DNA from: Peromyscus leucopus | Taxonomy: Eukaryota > Chordata > Mammalia > Rodentia > Cricetidae | Assembly (NCBI RefSeq): GCF_004664715.2 | Contig: NC_051072.1 | Coordinates: 34,629,642 to 34,693,641, forward strand | Direction of reading: 5' to 3' | Length of the DNA stretch: 64,000 nucleotides | Shown here: in pieces, positions 33,640 through 44,264 of the stretch | How the letters are laid out: the number at the start of each line of letters is the position of its first letter | How positions within the stretch are numbered: the stretch's first letter is position 1 | Translations under genes and position numbers: made by a program | The notes under the pieces: generated by a model | What the model was told of the DNA's origin: nothing | Database searches by the model: none | What the model saw: the letters and a program-made list of their open reading frames with translations, nothing else

Positions 33640-34855
33640 AACAACTGGATTCATCGCACTTGCTTTGCTATTTATCGCCTTGGATGGCATCAAGGTTACA
33701 TCAGAACACAGCCCTAAGGGGAGAGGTTTGAACAACTGAATACATTTCATCCCAAAATGAATCTGCAGTTAACCCCTTGGGCAATAGAGCAATGTGATTC
33801 TTGCCTAGTGTTTTTTTAAAAAAAGACTGAAATAAGAGGAACAAATACAAGCAGCTTTATACCCCATGTGGGAGCTCCACCCAGGTTTTGTAGTGCCTGC
33901 CATTTTTACAACAGGGCCTCTGGTATTGTTATGTTAGGGCCCCTGATAACCAAGCCCTGCTTTCGGTTGTACCCCAGATGTAAAGATTCTGAATTTCCCT
34001 CCCCTACCGTGGTTACTGGTCCATATGCAGAAATGTGGGTGCCCTTCCATTCAGCCTCTGTTCTCTGCAGAAAGCCAGCCAGGGAGGCATGCTGCATTAA
34101 AGCCTTATTTAATCCAGCTGACTTTACTGGGTGCTTGTGGCCCGGGACCTCAGTATTTGCAGCTCTTAAATGCCATCTCAAATCCCTTACAACTGTGGGT
34201 GAAGCTAATAAAACCACTCAAAGATCGAGGCAGTTGAGTGGAGCAGGATCGGCATGGTACCCACTTCACAGACATGACTATCATATAAGAACATGTAGTT
34301 GAGGTGACCACCACTCAGTATCCAGCTACCCTTTTCCAAGACTCTGCTGAGAAGTTTACAGAGCTCCCAAGGCCAGGATCATGGCTCAGTCAATGGCATC
34401 AGATGTGGTGTTGAGATCTGTAGTTAAGACATGGGCTGAACTGAGCCAATGGTTTGCTCAATTTTGCATGGCCACGTTTATAGATGCAACACGAAATCTG
34501 TTCTCAGATCTCTTGGGAACTTTCAAATCAAAGACTGCAGAGTTCAAAAGTCCTTGAGAAAGCCATCTGGGAACTTTTGTGTGCTGACAAGTTTGTTCTC
34601 GAAACTCACAAACACACTTGCAAGATGACAAGCAGATATCACAGCCTTCTGGGAAAATTCAGTACCACGCTATGTCCTGACAAAAAGCCACAGGCTCTTG
34701 AAGGTCATATATCTCCTACCAAGGCAAGAATACCAGCACCCACAACCACACAATCCACCACTTTCACGAGAACTACCTGAAACCTCCCTGACGATGGCCC
34801 AGGGATGTGCTGGCTCACAAGGAAATGAAATTAAAAAAAAAAAGTCTAAAAGTAG
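33640..34855. other. unique sequence, no gene seen
   Basis: The 144-codon frame at 33868-34302 and a 103-codon frame on the other strand overlap here; neither has a recognised domain. 34085-34215 has the even, motif-rich look of a conserved non-coding element. No named repeat. Confidence 0.45.
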
Positions 34856-34869
34856 CCACCATCTGTTAA

Positions 34870-35060
34870 GTACTTACACACACCATTTTGTTGAGCTTTT
34901 AACATATGCGATGTGACTGCTCTCCCGAGATGGCTTTATGAGGTCGTTATTGTTTTCTCCACCTTACAGATTAGAACACTGGTGTTGAGAGAAGCAACTT
35001 GTCCTCAGACATAAAGCTTTTAAGCGGCATGCCTGGATTCAAAGCTACGTGTAATTAGAC
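34870..35060 (-). mobile_element. MIR SINE relic
   Basis: Antisense MIR pattern: AGTACTTACACACACCATTT, GGCTTTATGAGGTCGTTATT, CTCCACCTTACAGATTAGAA, AGAAGCAACTTGTCCTCAGA, GCCTGGATTCAAAGC. Ancient tRNA-derived SINE with a conserved core. Confidence 0.65.
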
Positions 35061-35064
35061 GATG

Positions 35065-35765
35065 CATAAGGGCACTTTGGTTCAGAATGAATACTATATG
35101 TGATGGTGTGATGGTGGCACCTGAAGATCAAAATCAAGCTTAAAATTTCCAGTTACCCAACGACACCATAGCCACTGTGATGGAACACAGCAACGGTTCA
35201 TCCACACATCGGCAACACTAGCGTCAACCATCTAGCACGGTGCTTGTCATTTAAAAAAATTGCATGCTGTGCCCAGTACTTGAGAGCAAATGATTATGTT
35301 CCTGGCTTACGTATTTCCTGCACCAGATGATTTTCTGTTACTTTAGCGCCTTCCACTTATGCTTAATGAAGAATGGTGTCCCGGGCATGCAGAAAGCCGG
35401 CCAGCCAGCCGGCAGCAGCCACATGGATCTTGTGTTTATGATAGCTTTGCGATAGTGCCGCGATGAGGAAATTGTCCAATGACGCATTTCTCGGCATACC
35501 CCTGGCATTAAGTAACACGTCTGTAGTTCTGCCTCATCTGCAAGACCGCCCCAACAACACCCATGCGCCGTTCTTCATCCTCCAAAGCTCTGTCCCGTGG
35601 ATGCATCCCATATTGTTTTCAGTCATAGCGGCAAAGCCTCCCTCAGCTCTGCCTCCTCGTGTGAAGACCACCCTGCCTTCTCTAGACTCCTGTTCACATC
35701 CTTTTCTCAGTGTCCCCAGATATTTTATTCAGAACTCCAGGACTGCGTTAATCTGATTCTAATTG
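35065..35765. promoter_or_regulatory. unique stretch with CpG-rich core, candidate conserved element
   Basis: No repeat. 35380-35500 holds about eight CpGs, an AGCCGGCCAGCCAGCCGGCA motif (GCCGGC at 35396-35401 and 35408-35413) and TTTGCGATAGTGCCGCGATG. Preserved CpGs in non-island rodent DNA often mark conserved regulatory elements. Function is not shown. Confidence 0.25.
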
Positions 35766-35769
35766 CAAT

Positions 35770-35905
35770 TGTTTTTATGCTTGTCTGTCCCCTGTTGAAG
35801 ACAGAATTTCTTGAGGGCAAGATTCATGTGTGTGTGGCTTGTGTCCCTAGAACTGACGTAGGTTTTAGTTTGGTTAACCCTTAATGAATATTGCAGAATG
35901 GCTAG
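35770..35905 (+). mobile_element. L2 3' end relic
   Basis: GACAGAATTTCTTGAGGGCA, GTGTCCCTAGAACTGACGTA and CCTTAATGAATATTGCAGAA follow the L2 3' end order (gagggcaggga...ctagcacagtgc...aataaatatttg). Confidence 0.5.
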
Positions 35906-35925
35906 ATTCCTAAGAAATCTCGTTG

Positions 35926-35952
<27 letters not shown>
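35926..35952. repeat. poly-T run of 27
   Basis: Uninterrupted T27. Confidence 0.95.
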
Positions 35953-35956
<4 letters not shown>

Positions 35957-36114
35957 GTGGTGAAAGTTTTAGATATAACTGCACAAAGTGTGAATTTTGA
36001 TACATCAGAAGATGGGCAGTTTCACGTCTTTTACCTAATAAATCCATTACCATGCTGGTGACAGTTTAGAAACGTGACTGCTTTTCAAACAGATCTATTA
36101 TGTGGCACACATGT

Positions 36115-36315
36115 TTTTAAAATAGCATCTTACATAGTTTTAAAATAGGCCTTACATAGTGACCTTGAACTTCTGATCTCTCTGCCTCCACCTCCCAAAT
36201 ATTGGGATTAGAGTTCTGCGCCATAACACCCAGTTTACACAGTACTGGGAATTAAGCCTCGGGCTTCGGCTATGTTATCTAAGCATCCTACCAACTGAGC
36301 TACATCTGTAGGCCA
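36115..36315 (-). mobile_element. B4-type SINE
   Basis: Antisense B1-like half (GTGACCTTGAACTTCTGATC, CACCTCCCAAATATTGGGAT) joined to an ID-like half (GGGAATTAAGCCTCGGGC, TACCAACTGAGCTACATC). This order is the B4 structure. Confidence 0.75.
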
Positions 36316-36795
36316 AACGTCCAGGTATAAATGAATTATTTAAATTCCCGGCTGTCATACTTTGTAAGGACCCCATTTTTTACATCGTTCTGAAACACTA
36401 AGCCCTGCATATTCATTCAGCATCGGTTGGCCTTTGAAAGTCCGTTCACTGCCTAATGCATCCATAAGACAGCTACCACGCTCGGAAGGATAGCCCGTGT
36501 AATGGTTAAGACTGAGATTCCACACGCCTTGACCTCGGGCAGTGTACTTCTCTGTTCCTTTCGGCAAGAGCAGGATCACAGTAGTGTCAGGGTCACAGTA
36601 TTGCTGCAGATAAAATGAGATGACTCGTGGTGCTTAGAGTCATGTATAGGCTATACGACAAGTTTGGTGAGGGTCGGTGTCTTAGTAGCACTTTAGGATT
36701 TGATAGCCATGGCGTAGAGACTTGTTAGGAAGCAACCGAGTAGAGAAGTCATGAGTGAGCAAAGAACACAAGCGCTCACCCCCAAGCCTGCGTTC

Positions 36796-37314
36796 CTACC
36801 TGGACAGTTCCTGGACAAAATGTGTAAACTGCGGCCTTTCCCCCACAGAATATGAAGCATATTGAGAGTGGGGGAATTTTGCAGTTTTCTGGGCATCTGA
36901 AGCCTTGTCCTTTATTTTTCCATGTGGCATCCTGGCACTTAGATTCCTGCTGGCATCCTTTAGAGCTCCATGCTCTCTTATTGTCCAAATCCAAGTCCAG
37001 CTGTGGTGGGGTTTGAAAATAATCAAACTGGCGTCACCAATCCCCTCTTCCTTTCTTTCTCCCCAAAGTTCCTTTCTTTCAAACAGTTTTAAAATTCCAT
37101 TACCAAATTTCCTCTTGCCTTTTAAATATATTACACATTGTGTTACGTATTTGTGGTTGAGATAATCACATGGACCCATTTGTTTTAAATTAAATGGGTT
37201 TAGGCAACAGAACTCTCCAAGTGTCCTGGTAAAAACTTCTCTGCGTGCAATATGGGCAGAGCCTGGAGCAAAATAATTAGGAACTAATTTGTCAGAATTG
37301 TAACCTGCTTGCAA
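36796..37314 (-). other. longest open frame in the window, 172 codons, product unknown
   Basis: An ATG-started frame on the minus strand with no recognised domain, no signal peptide and mixed basic composition (it includes EGERKEEG-like and KLFERKELWGERK stretches). The DNA is AT-rich unique sequence with homeobox-like motifs and an 8-bp inverted repeat (37174-37181 and 37192-37199), so a non-coding conserved element explains it as well. No splice or promoter context seen. I do not call it a gene. Confidence 0.15.
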
Positions 37315-37319
37315 CTTTT

Positions 37320-37885
37320 ACACTCTATCTCTTTCAACTTCTATGTAGAGATAAAATTCAAATTCCTGGAAGTTCAGCCCAAGCCAGTAGTGAAGGCTAT
37401 GTTAAAATTAATGGGACCCCTTCTAAATTATAACCAGATACAAGACCCTTTCTCTGAGTTCTATGTTGAGTACTGACAACAATGTTCCTAAACCAATTGC
37501 ATGTTTGGGGCCAATTAAGCATAGAAATTATGTCCCATGTATCCTCTATTGTAAGCTATAAAATGAAGGGAAAAGACAGGCTCTGCAGAGGCATAGGGCA
37601 GCCACCAAATAAAATAGTCACAAAAAGGCACGCGACCTCGTCTCTGTTAAATTCTACATGAAAAACATTGTAGAGTTATATCTAGGTATGCACCAGCCTT
37701 TTATATAATCCTATACAGCTCTCTACGTTGCAAAAAGTTGTTCTCAGTCAATCTATGTGCTTAATTTAAAATGCTATAGACATTTAAGTTAAAGACCAGC
37801 TGGTAGGAAGAGGTCACTATTATGTTACTGAGAGTTTGAAACTGTGTTTCAAGTACTTGATTTTTTAAAAAAATAATTTAAATTT
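37320..37885. other. unassigned; possible LTR-like piece at 37480-37690
   Basis: CTATAAAATG near 37557 followed by AATAAAAT near 37609 and a CpG-containing stretch look like a TATA and poly-A pair of an LTR, but no family match or TG...CA ends could be fixed. Confidence 0.25.
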
Positions 37886-37887
37886 TT

Positions 37888-38044
37888 CTGGGTGTGGTGG
37901 TGTGTGTCTTTAATCCCAGCACTTGGGAGACAGAGGAAGGAGAATCTCTGTGACTTTGAGGACAGCCTGGATTACATAAGAAGTTCCAGGACAGCCTGGG
38001 CTACAGCTATATAGTGAGACCCTGTCTTTAAAAAAAAAAAAAAA
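37888..38044 (+). mobile_element. B1 SINE
   Basis: CTGGGTGTGGTGGTGTGTGT head, TTTAATCCCAGCACTTGGGA, GGACAGCCTGGGCTACAG, GAGACCCTGTCTTT and an A15 tail. Older type than the GGCGCAAAG copies. Confidence 0.92.
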
Positions 38045-38315
38045 GTTTCAGTTGAAAAGTGTGAAAGGAATAGCGTTCATGTGGTTGAGCCACCTTGCCA
38101 AGGAAGCAGAAAGCATGAAGCCTGGGAACTACAGACTACTGTGACCTTTATCTCATGAGCAGGTAGGGTGTCTACTGCCTCTAAGGCTGAACACAAAACA
38201 AACACAGCATCATCTATGGCACAGAAATCCCCTCACAGGTCCTTTAAAGATATCAAGAGACTTCTGCAAAAGTCTTGATGAATGCCATGAGGTGTCCCTA
38301 AGAAAAGGATATGAA

Positions 38316-38467
38316 GCCGGGCAGTGGTGGCGCACGCCTTTAATCCCAGCACTTGGGAGGCAGAGCCAAGCCAATCTCTGTGAGTTCGAGGCCAGCCTGG
38401 TCTACAAAGTAAGTTCCAGAACAGGCTCCAAAGCTACACAGAGAAACCCTGTCTCAAAAAACCAAAG
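38316..38467 (+). mobile_element. B1 SINE with target duplication
   Basis: GCCGGGCAGTGGTGGCGCAC head and ACAGGCTCCAAAGCTACACA tail variant. GAAAAGGATATGAA (38302-38315) and GAAAAGGCTATGAA (38468-38481) flank it, 13 of 14 identical. Confidence 0.95.
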
Positions 38468-38484
38468 GAAAAGGCTATGAAGAC

Positions 38485-39465
38485 ATAGTGGACGGTTTGC
38501 AGATGAGCCAGGAGTAGAGAGAACAGGGGATAATGCAAATGATGCTGTGGCATCTCCATTGGTCCTCAGAAACCTGAATGTCAGAGAGAAGGCCAATAAC
38601 AGTTGATGGTTAAATAAAAAAGCTCTCTGTTTACAGCATGGATTTTGGAAGCAAATCTATGTGTCAGTTATATTTTGTAAGGCCAAGGGCAACTTGGTTT
38701 TATCTGAGTTTTTGTTTGTTTGTTTTTTGTTTTTGGGGTTTTGTTTTGTTTTGTTTTTTTCCTGGAAGGATTCTTCTCCCTCCCCGTATTCATACTTCAT
38801 CACTTCATGCACCTCAGTCAACAAAGCCGGACAGGAAAACAGTTTCTAAGTTAGAGGAAGTTACTCAGAAAGCTGTGATTTATTTATCTGATAATATTTG
38901 TGCCGACGACAGTAACGGAGACAAGGTGAGCATCGATGGCTTTGAGAGAAGTGTTGAGGCCTTTGGGTCATCAACCGCTGCTGTTCTTGAACTGGGCCTC
39001 TTCCAAATCAGAATCAAAATTCTTTCTTTCTAAATAATTCCCCTGCTCGCCCTCCACTCAGAGATGAAGTCAAGAGGATAGATTACAAAAGTTAAAAATC
39101 AAAATATTTGCAGAGAAAGAAAAAAAAAATCACAAGCATGGTTCAAAGCCAAATGTTCAGCTGGGGAAAATACGCTTTCACTGTAAACTGTGAGGCTTTT
39201 CCATAACCCTTAAATAGCACATGTTCAAGAAATGAGAAAAAGTTCGGTTACTTTATAAAGGAATAACCTAAAGATGTGGAACGTCCAGCAAGCACTATAA
39301 CAACATGTTAAAACTCATTTGTAATGGAATGTTGTAAGGTGAAACTGTCAATCTACCATTTTTCAGTAAATATGGCTATCACAGTGATAAAAAAAAAATT
39401 GTGCAGAACAGTTCGTTGGTAAAAACTTTGTATAAGTAATGACTTTTTAAAAATGCAAAATGGTT
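38485..39465. other. unique sequence with a T/G-rich tract
   Basis: 38707-38760 is a T/G-rich simple tract (GTTT and GTTTT units). The frame at 38638-39033 (131 codons) runs through it and has no recognised domain. A9 runs at 39120 and 39390. Confidence 0.45.
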
Positions 39466-39469
39466 TAAT

Positions 39470-39715
39470 AGTACCAGAGCAGAATTGGACAATTTCAAAT
39501 GTGTTCCACATGTGTTTACTCTCTGACTCATTAGCCTTACTTTGGGGAATCTATATTACAGAAATACAGAGAAAAATACGAAAAGCTCATTATTAGGATA
39601 ATTCGGTGCAGTGTAAGTTTTAATAGCCAAACTGGAAACAATTCAAATAGGAGTCTGGCTGAACAAACATAGGCACGTCTACTCAATGAAGTACTATAAA
39701 GCTGTAAGAAGTGGG
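39470..39715 (+). mobile_element. old L1 ORF2 3' fragment
   Basis: Order resembles old L1 ORF2 ends: GGGGAATCTATATTACAGAA, TTAATAGCCAAACTGGAAAC, AATGAAGTACTATAAAGC. Diverged. Confidence 0.5.
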
Positions 39716-39720
39716 ACTGT

Positions 39721-39900
39721 GGGCAGATGGGAAGGCTCAGTGGGTAAAGGAGCTTGCTACCAAGTCTGCTGACCTGAGTTCAATCCTTGGGAACCACATG
39801 GTGGAAGGTGAGAACTGACTTCCACAGTTGTCCTCTGACCTCACATGCACCATGAGACAGACAGACACATTTGCTCTCTCTCTCCCTCTCTCTCTCTCTC

Positions 39901-39948
<48 letters not shown>

Positions 39949-39972
39949 TGCACATACAATAAATACATTTTT
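39721..39972 (+). mobile_element. B3 SINE with expanded CT/CA tail
   Basis: GGAAGGCTCAGTGGGTAAAG, ACCACATGGTGGAAGGTGAG and TTGTCCTCTGACCTCACATG are B3 blocks. The usual CA-rich tail has grown into (CT)n at 39875-39900 and (CA)n at 39903-39945. Confidence 0.88.
39875..39945. repeat. compound (CT)n(CA)n microsatellite
   Basis: About 13 CT units with one CC interruption, then about 21 CA units; part of the B3 tail. Confidence 0.95.
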
Positions 39973-40202
39973 TTAAAAGTGAAAATACCAAAATTATGCC
40001 CACATCTCTTTATAGTATGCAATGGAAAGTTACTTTTAAATAACAGAAGATGAGGGAACAATTCACAATTCGTTCTGGGACACTACTATTGCCTTAATTC
40101 AAAAGCCAAAGAAAGACCTCATCAGAAAATAAAATCTCAACCAGTATATCCTGTGAATATAAACACACCAACTTCTCAGCAAATACTCAAAACAAAGCCT
40201 GA

Positions 40203-40204
<2 letters not shown>

Positions 40205-40257
<53 letters not shown>
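40205..40257. repeat. (AT)n microsatellite
   Basis: About 26 uninterrupted AT units; self-complementary, so it can extrude a cruciform. It lies where the L1 consensus has a short AT-rich patch. Confidence 0.97.
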
Positions 40258-40259
<2 letters not shown>

Positions 40260-40452
40260 TGTACAACATAACAAAGTGGAATTTACCACAATAATAGATT
40301 GACTTAACAGTTGAAAATGAATTACTGTAATGTACCACATTAATGGAACAAAACAAACAAAAAACAAGAAAAGAAACTACATGGTTATCTCAAAAGACAC
40401 AAAAAAGTATTTGATAAAATCCAACAGCCTTTTCAGATGAAAGACTCAGCAG

Positions 40453-40555
40453 CTGGGTTTGGTGACTAACGCTTTTGATCCCAGAACTTGGGAGGCAGAG
40501 GCAGGCAGATCTCTGTGAGTTTGAAGCCAGCCTGGTCTACAGAGTGAGGCCCTGA
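40453..40555 (+). mobile_element. B1 SINE, 3' truncated
   Basis: GCTGGGTTTGGTGACTAACG head, GGGAGGCAGAGGCAGGCAGA, TCTACAGAGTGAGGCCCTGA. It ends early in an A/G-rich sequence. Inserted in the L1 ORF2 relic, between CTCAGCAG and CTCAACAAACTAG. Confidence 0.9.
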
Positions 40556-40847
40556 TAGAGAAGGAATAGAAGAGGAGAGGGCGGGGCGAGGGGGGGGTAA
40601 GCAGCAGCAGCTCAACAAACTAGAAATAGAAGGGAATTCCATCTGATGAAGAATACCCACGGAGAATGCACACCCAGCTTCACACTTCACTTCAGAAGAG
40701 TCAACAGTGTCTTTACCATCAGGAGCAAGACTAGGATGTCTACTTGGGACTTTTATTCAAGACTTTACTGGAGAGTCTAAGCAAAACAAGCAAGAAAAAG
40801 ATATAAAAGGTGTCTATACTGGAAAGAATGAAGTAAAACTATTTATA

Positions 40848-41048
40848 GCCAGACAGGGGTGGTGCGTACCTTTAGTCCCAGCACCTAGGAGGTAGAATCA
40901 GGCAGATCTCTGCGAGTTCAAGGCCAGCTTGGTCTACAGAGTGAGTTCCAGGACAGGCAAGGCTACAGGCTGAGAAACCCTGTCTCAAAAAAACAAAAAC
41001 AAAACCAAACCAACCAACAAACAACAACAAAAACAAAAACAAACACCC
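40848..41048 (+). mobile_element. B1 SINE with long A/C-rich tail
   Basis: GCCAGACAGGGGTGGTGCGT head through AACCCTGTCTCAAAAAAAC and a 60-bp AAAC-rich tail. AACTATTT occurs on both sides, matching the uninterrupted L1 text there, so it is the target duplication. Confidence 0.92.
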
Positions 41049-41248
41049 AACTATTTCTATTCACAGATAGAATAAGTTTCATCAAAATGGAACAGGAAAG
41101 CATTTTAATGGCTATTTCCAGTGAAAGAAAGGAGAGCCATAGAGGCTAGATTCCTACAATGACAACTTGGATTGTAAATTAGTTGTTGCCACTCTGAATT
41201 GAGAATCTGTTCTGCATACTTACAAAGACAGACTTCATTAAAAACAAA

Positions 41249-41443
41249 GGAGCTGGAGATACAGCTCAGCAGTTAAACTATGTGCTGCTCTTCCAGGGGA
41301 CCTAAGTCAGGTTCCTAGCACCTACAAAGAGTGCCTTAGAGCCATCTGTAGCTCCAGCCCCAAAGGACACCCTGTACACCTCTGCAGGCTCTTACACGTT
41401 ACATACATTCAAACACACACGTAAAATAGAAACAATAAGGCTA
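41249..41443 (+). mobile_element. B2 SINE
   Basis: GGAGCTGGAGATACAGCTCA head, TGCTGCTCTTCCAGGGGACC, AGGACACCCTGTACACC and an AC-rich tail. Confidence 0.85.
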
Positions 41444-41456
41444 AATGTCTAAAAAT

Positions 41457-41593
41457 ACCAGGTGTGGTGGGGCATGCCTTTAATTCCAACATTTAGGAGG
41501 CAGAAGCAGGTGGATCTCTGTGAGTTCAAGGGTAGCCTGATCTACATAGTGAGTTCTAGGCTAGCCAGTTACATGATGAGACCCCATTGCAAC
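41457..41593 (+). mobile_element. B1 SINE, old
   Basis: ACCAGGTGTGGTGGGGCATG head, TTTAATTCCAACATTTAGGA, GAGACCCCATTGC. Begins 13 bases after the preceding B2. Confidence 0.88.
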
Positions 41594-41594
41594 C

Positions 41595-41905
41595 CCCAGC
41601 CCCTCAAAACCCTCTAAAACTAAAACTATCAGTTGCCTGGATACATGTCTTCATATGTTTGTTCACATTTGTGAAATGTACAATACAAGGATCAGCAGCG
41701 CTAAGGTGAACTATGGTGGGTAACATCACTAATGGAGGCACCAGTATACCTATCATTCCACAGGGATACTGATAATGAGAGATGCTGTGCATATGTAGGA
41801 ACAGAGGATGCATTCACAATTCCTGTATATTTTCATCAGTTTTTCTGTAACCTTAAAACTGCTCTTAAAAATAGTGTCCCTTAAAAATATTTAAAAGTTA
41901 AAAAT
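41595..41905. other. L1-like or unassigned
   Basis: CTGTATATTTTCATCAG and similar text at 41640-41890 may be the far (3' UTR) end of an old L1 in sense orientation, but it is not delimited. Confidence 0.3.
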
Positions 41906-41907
41906 AA

Positions 41908-42135
41908 GGGCTAGAGAGGATGGCTCAGTGGTTATGCACACTGACTGCTCTTGTAGAGGACTCAGATTTGATTCATAGCATCCCCCTGGCAGCTCACAAC
42001 TGGCTGTTCTTTCCGGTTCTAGGGGATCTCGAATCCTTTTCATACCTCTTCAGTCACCAACCATGCACATGGTAAACAGACATACATGCAGAGAAAATAC
42101 CCAAACAAATAAAATAAAGTATGTACTTAAAATAA
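41908..42135 (+). mobile_element. B2 SINE
   Basis: GGGCTAGAGAGGATGGCTCA head, CACTGACTGCTCTTGTAGAG, and a tail with AAATAAAATAAAG. Diverged. Confidence 0.88.
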
Positions 42136-42139
42136 ATTA

Positions 42140-42715
42140 AAAATCAGTGAAAAATCAATGGACCTGAGTATGTCCCAAATGTGGTGTCATAACTACATGC
42201 AGAAAAGCTGAATGACATCAGACACATTTCTTTCAGTGTACAGTCTGAGAAAAATGTGGCTAGAGAGGGAAAAAACTGCAAAAAATACTTTTAAAATCTT
42301 GAACTGTTTTCAGTAATTATATCAGTGATACGCTCTTTTGGTATTCTGTGCCTTTGCATTGGAATAAAATGAAAATAATTATTGTGCCATTGAGAAGCAG
42401 GACTTTATTCAGCTGGAGCAATTGTGATCGTTTCATGGGATTATGTTCTGGAAACTTGAATTTGAATTTGAAGTGAGTTATGAATTTACAATGCATTTTA
42501 CCTGTAAGAAATAAGCTTGTTTCTGCCTTCTGTCCTTCGGAAAGGCCTAGAAATAATAGTCAGGTAGTGAGCACTCTTAGTTCTCAGCATGAGGTCCCTA
42601 AATACCACTTCCATCTTAAAAAGGTTGATTCTGGGTCTTATCAGGAAATGTAAAAAGTGAGCACATCATTTCGTCTTACCAAAAGCAATAAAATTGTCAC
42701 AGTGCAGGGAGCTAT
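42140..42715. other. unassigned sequence, no gene seen
   Basis: AT-rich, no recognised repeat or exon. Confidence 0.45.
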
Positions 42716-42721
42716 TAAGGA

Positions 42722-43195
42722 TTGAATTTTGTTCTCTTTAAATGTGTTCAAGATCTAAGCCCTGGTGCCTATGGATGTGACCTTTTTTGGAAGTAGATGA
42801 TAATATATTTGATGAGCCCTAATCCAATGACCAGATTTTTGAAGGAAGAGAGGAAGAACCTCTGACCTAGATTCAGAGAGAGTAATTATCACACGATGAT
42901 GAAGATAAAGACTGGCATGACAGATAAACTATCTGAGGAAATTGGGAATTGCTAGAGTCAGGCAAATGTCATAGAGAAGGTTCTATCTCTACCAGTATTA
43001 TGTGAACTAGCTGAGGAAATTGGGGTTTGCTGGTGACGGCCAGAGTGGAGGGAATGGCATTATGAGAATCTTACGATCCTCACTCTGAGAATACCTACCA
43101 GCATTCTGACTTCAGACATCTTGCCAGAATTGAAGACAACTCATTGCTGCTGCTTTGAACCCCTCAATTTGAATTTGGGTTAACCTACTAAAGCG
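42722..43195 (+). mobile_element. MLT1-type MaLR LTR
   Basis: GATTGAATTTTGTTCTCTTT start, GCCCTGGTGCCTATGGATGT, GACCTTTTTTGGAAGTAGAT, CCTAATCCAATGACCAGATT, and TTGACTTC/CCAGAATTGAAGACAA near the end all follow MLT1 order. It has a duplicated-looking CTGAGGAAATTGGG motif (42932 and 43010). Ancient, shared by placental mammals. Confidence 0.7.
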
Positions 43196-43199
43196 CCCC

Positions 43200-44090
43200 T
43201 AGGAACTCAACAGAGGAATATTGAATCAGAAAGACTCAAGCATCATCGGGAAGATACTGTCACTAGCTCAATGCAGGGCAATCTGAGAATCAGCAATGCA
43301 CAATTCAAATAGCATTTCTGAAGTCATAAAGCCAAATAAAAAATCTAAATAAATAATTTAAGAGGATGAGAATATTTTGATAATATATATGAAAATGAGT
43401 CAAGCATTCATCCAGTCTTTCCTATGTAAATGATATCACCGAGAAGCCATGAAGAAGGTGAAAGGAAATCCCCCTTTAGAGATCCATTTCTGCTAATACA
43501 TGATAGGACATCACCATTTTACATCCTGCAATGAATTAATGAATCCAAATAACAATAATCCAGGGAAGATTGAAATAATAATGAAAGAGAGCTGATCACA
43601 TACTTTCTAATGGAAATATATACTGATATGTGTGTTGAGGAAATCCGACCCAATACGATTTGAGTAGATACAACCAACAACTCTCAGAAAACCCAAGGGA
43701 CAAATAAATTGTTCGAGACACTGTGAGGAGGCAGGGAGCAGCACATGACCTACAAGAGAAATGATTTAATTTGTTAGATGAGCTGTAAGGAGGGGGAGCA
43801 AGATAGTCAGGGACCCCCTGGATTAAGAGTTGAAAGACAATACCCAAATATAATGTAGTCTAGATTTTCACTAGAATCCTGGTTCCAATAGAGAAACTGA
43901 AGGATAATATTTCATGTGTTATGAAAAAATATTTGAGTAAATTGACTAGACATAAAGGAGTTGTTATTTTTTAAGATGTGATAATTCTTGTTTTAAGAAA
44001 TAAATCCCTACCCTTTAGGGCTAGGTGTCAAAACATTGACAGATCCAACAACAAGAAGTCTGGATTTGTTTTAAAAATCACTTTGGTCGG
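43200..44090. other. AT-rich unassigned sequence, perhaps old LINE 3' UTR
   Basis: No exon seen. Composition and text around 43430-43600 resemble old LINE UTR sequence, without a firm match. Confidence 0.3.
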
Positions 44091-44095
44091 GCGGT

Positions 44096-44263
44096 GGTGG
44101 CGCACACCTTTAATCCCAGCACTTGGGAGGCAGAGGCAGATGGATCTCTGTGAGTTCGAGGCCAACCTGGGCTGTACACAGAGTGAGTTCCAGGAAAGGT
44201 GCAAAGCTACACAGAGAAACCCTGTTTCAAAAAACAAAAAACAAACAAACAAAAAAAAAAAAT
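44096..44263 (+). mobile_element. B1 SINE, cricetid-type tail
   Basis: GTCGGGCGGTGGTGGCGCAC head; GTTCCAGGAAAGGTGCAAAG variant; GTTTCAAAAAACAAAAAAC tail. Small insertion in the middle (GGGCTGTACACAGAGTGAG). Confidence 0.95.
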
Positions 44264-44264
44264 G

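Larger units (their letters stand above)
40060..41110 (+). mobile_element. L1 ORF2 reverse-transcriptase region, decayed and broken by SINEs
   Basis: Sense-strand match to the RT part of L1 ORF2, in order: AACCAGTATATCCTGTGAAT, AACAAAGTGGAATTTACC, AATGTACCACATTAATGGAA, GATAAAATCCAACAGCC, CTAGAAATAGAAGGGAATTC, GACTAGGATGTCTACTTGG, AAAGAATGAAGTAAAACTAT. An AT tract (40205-40257) and two B1s (40453, 40848) interrupt it. There is no intact frame. Confidence 0.8.

Noticed and set aside
33868..34302. 144-codon plus-strand frame, with a 103-codon frame on the opposite strand
   Set aside because: No domain, no splice or promoter context; both strands are equally open, as chance allows.
37480..37690. 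Solo LTR from a TATA and poly-A signal pair
   Set aside because: No TG...CA ends, target duplication or family match could be found.
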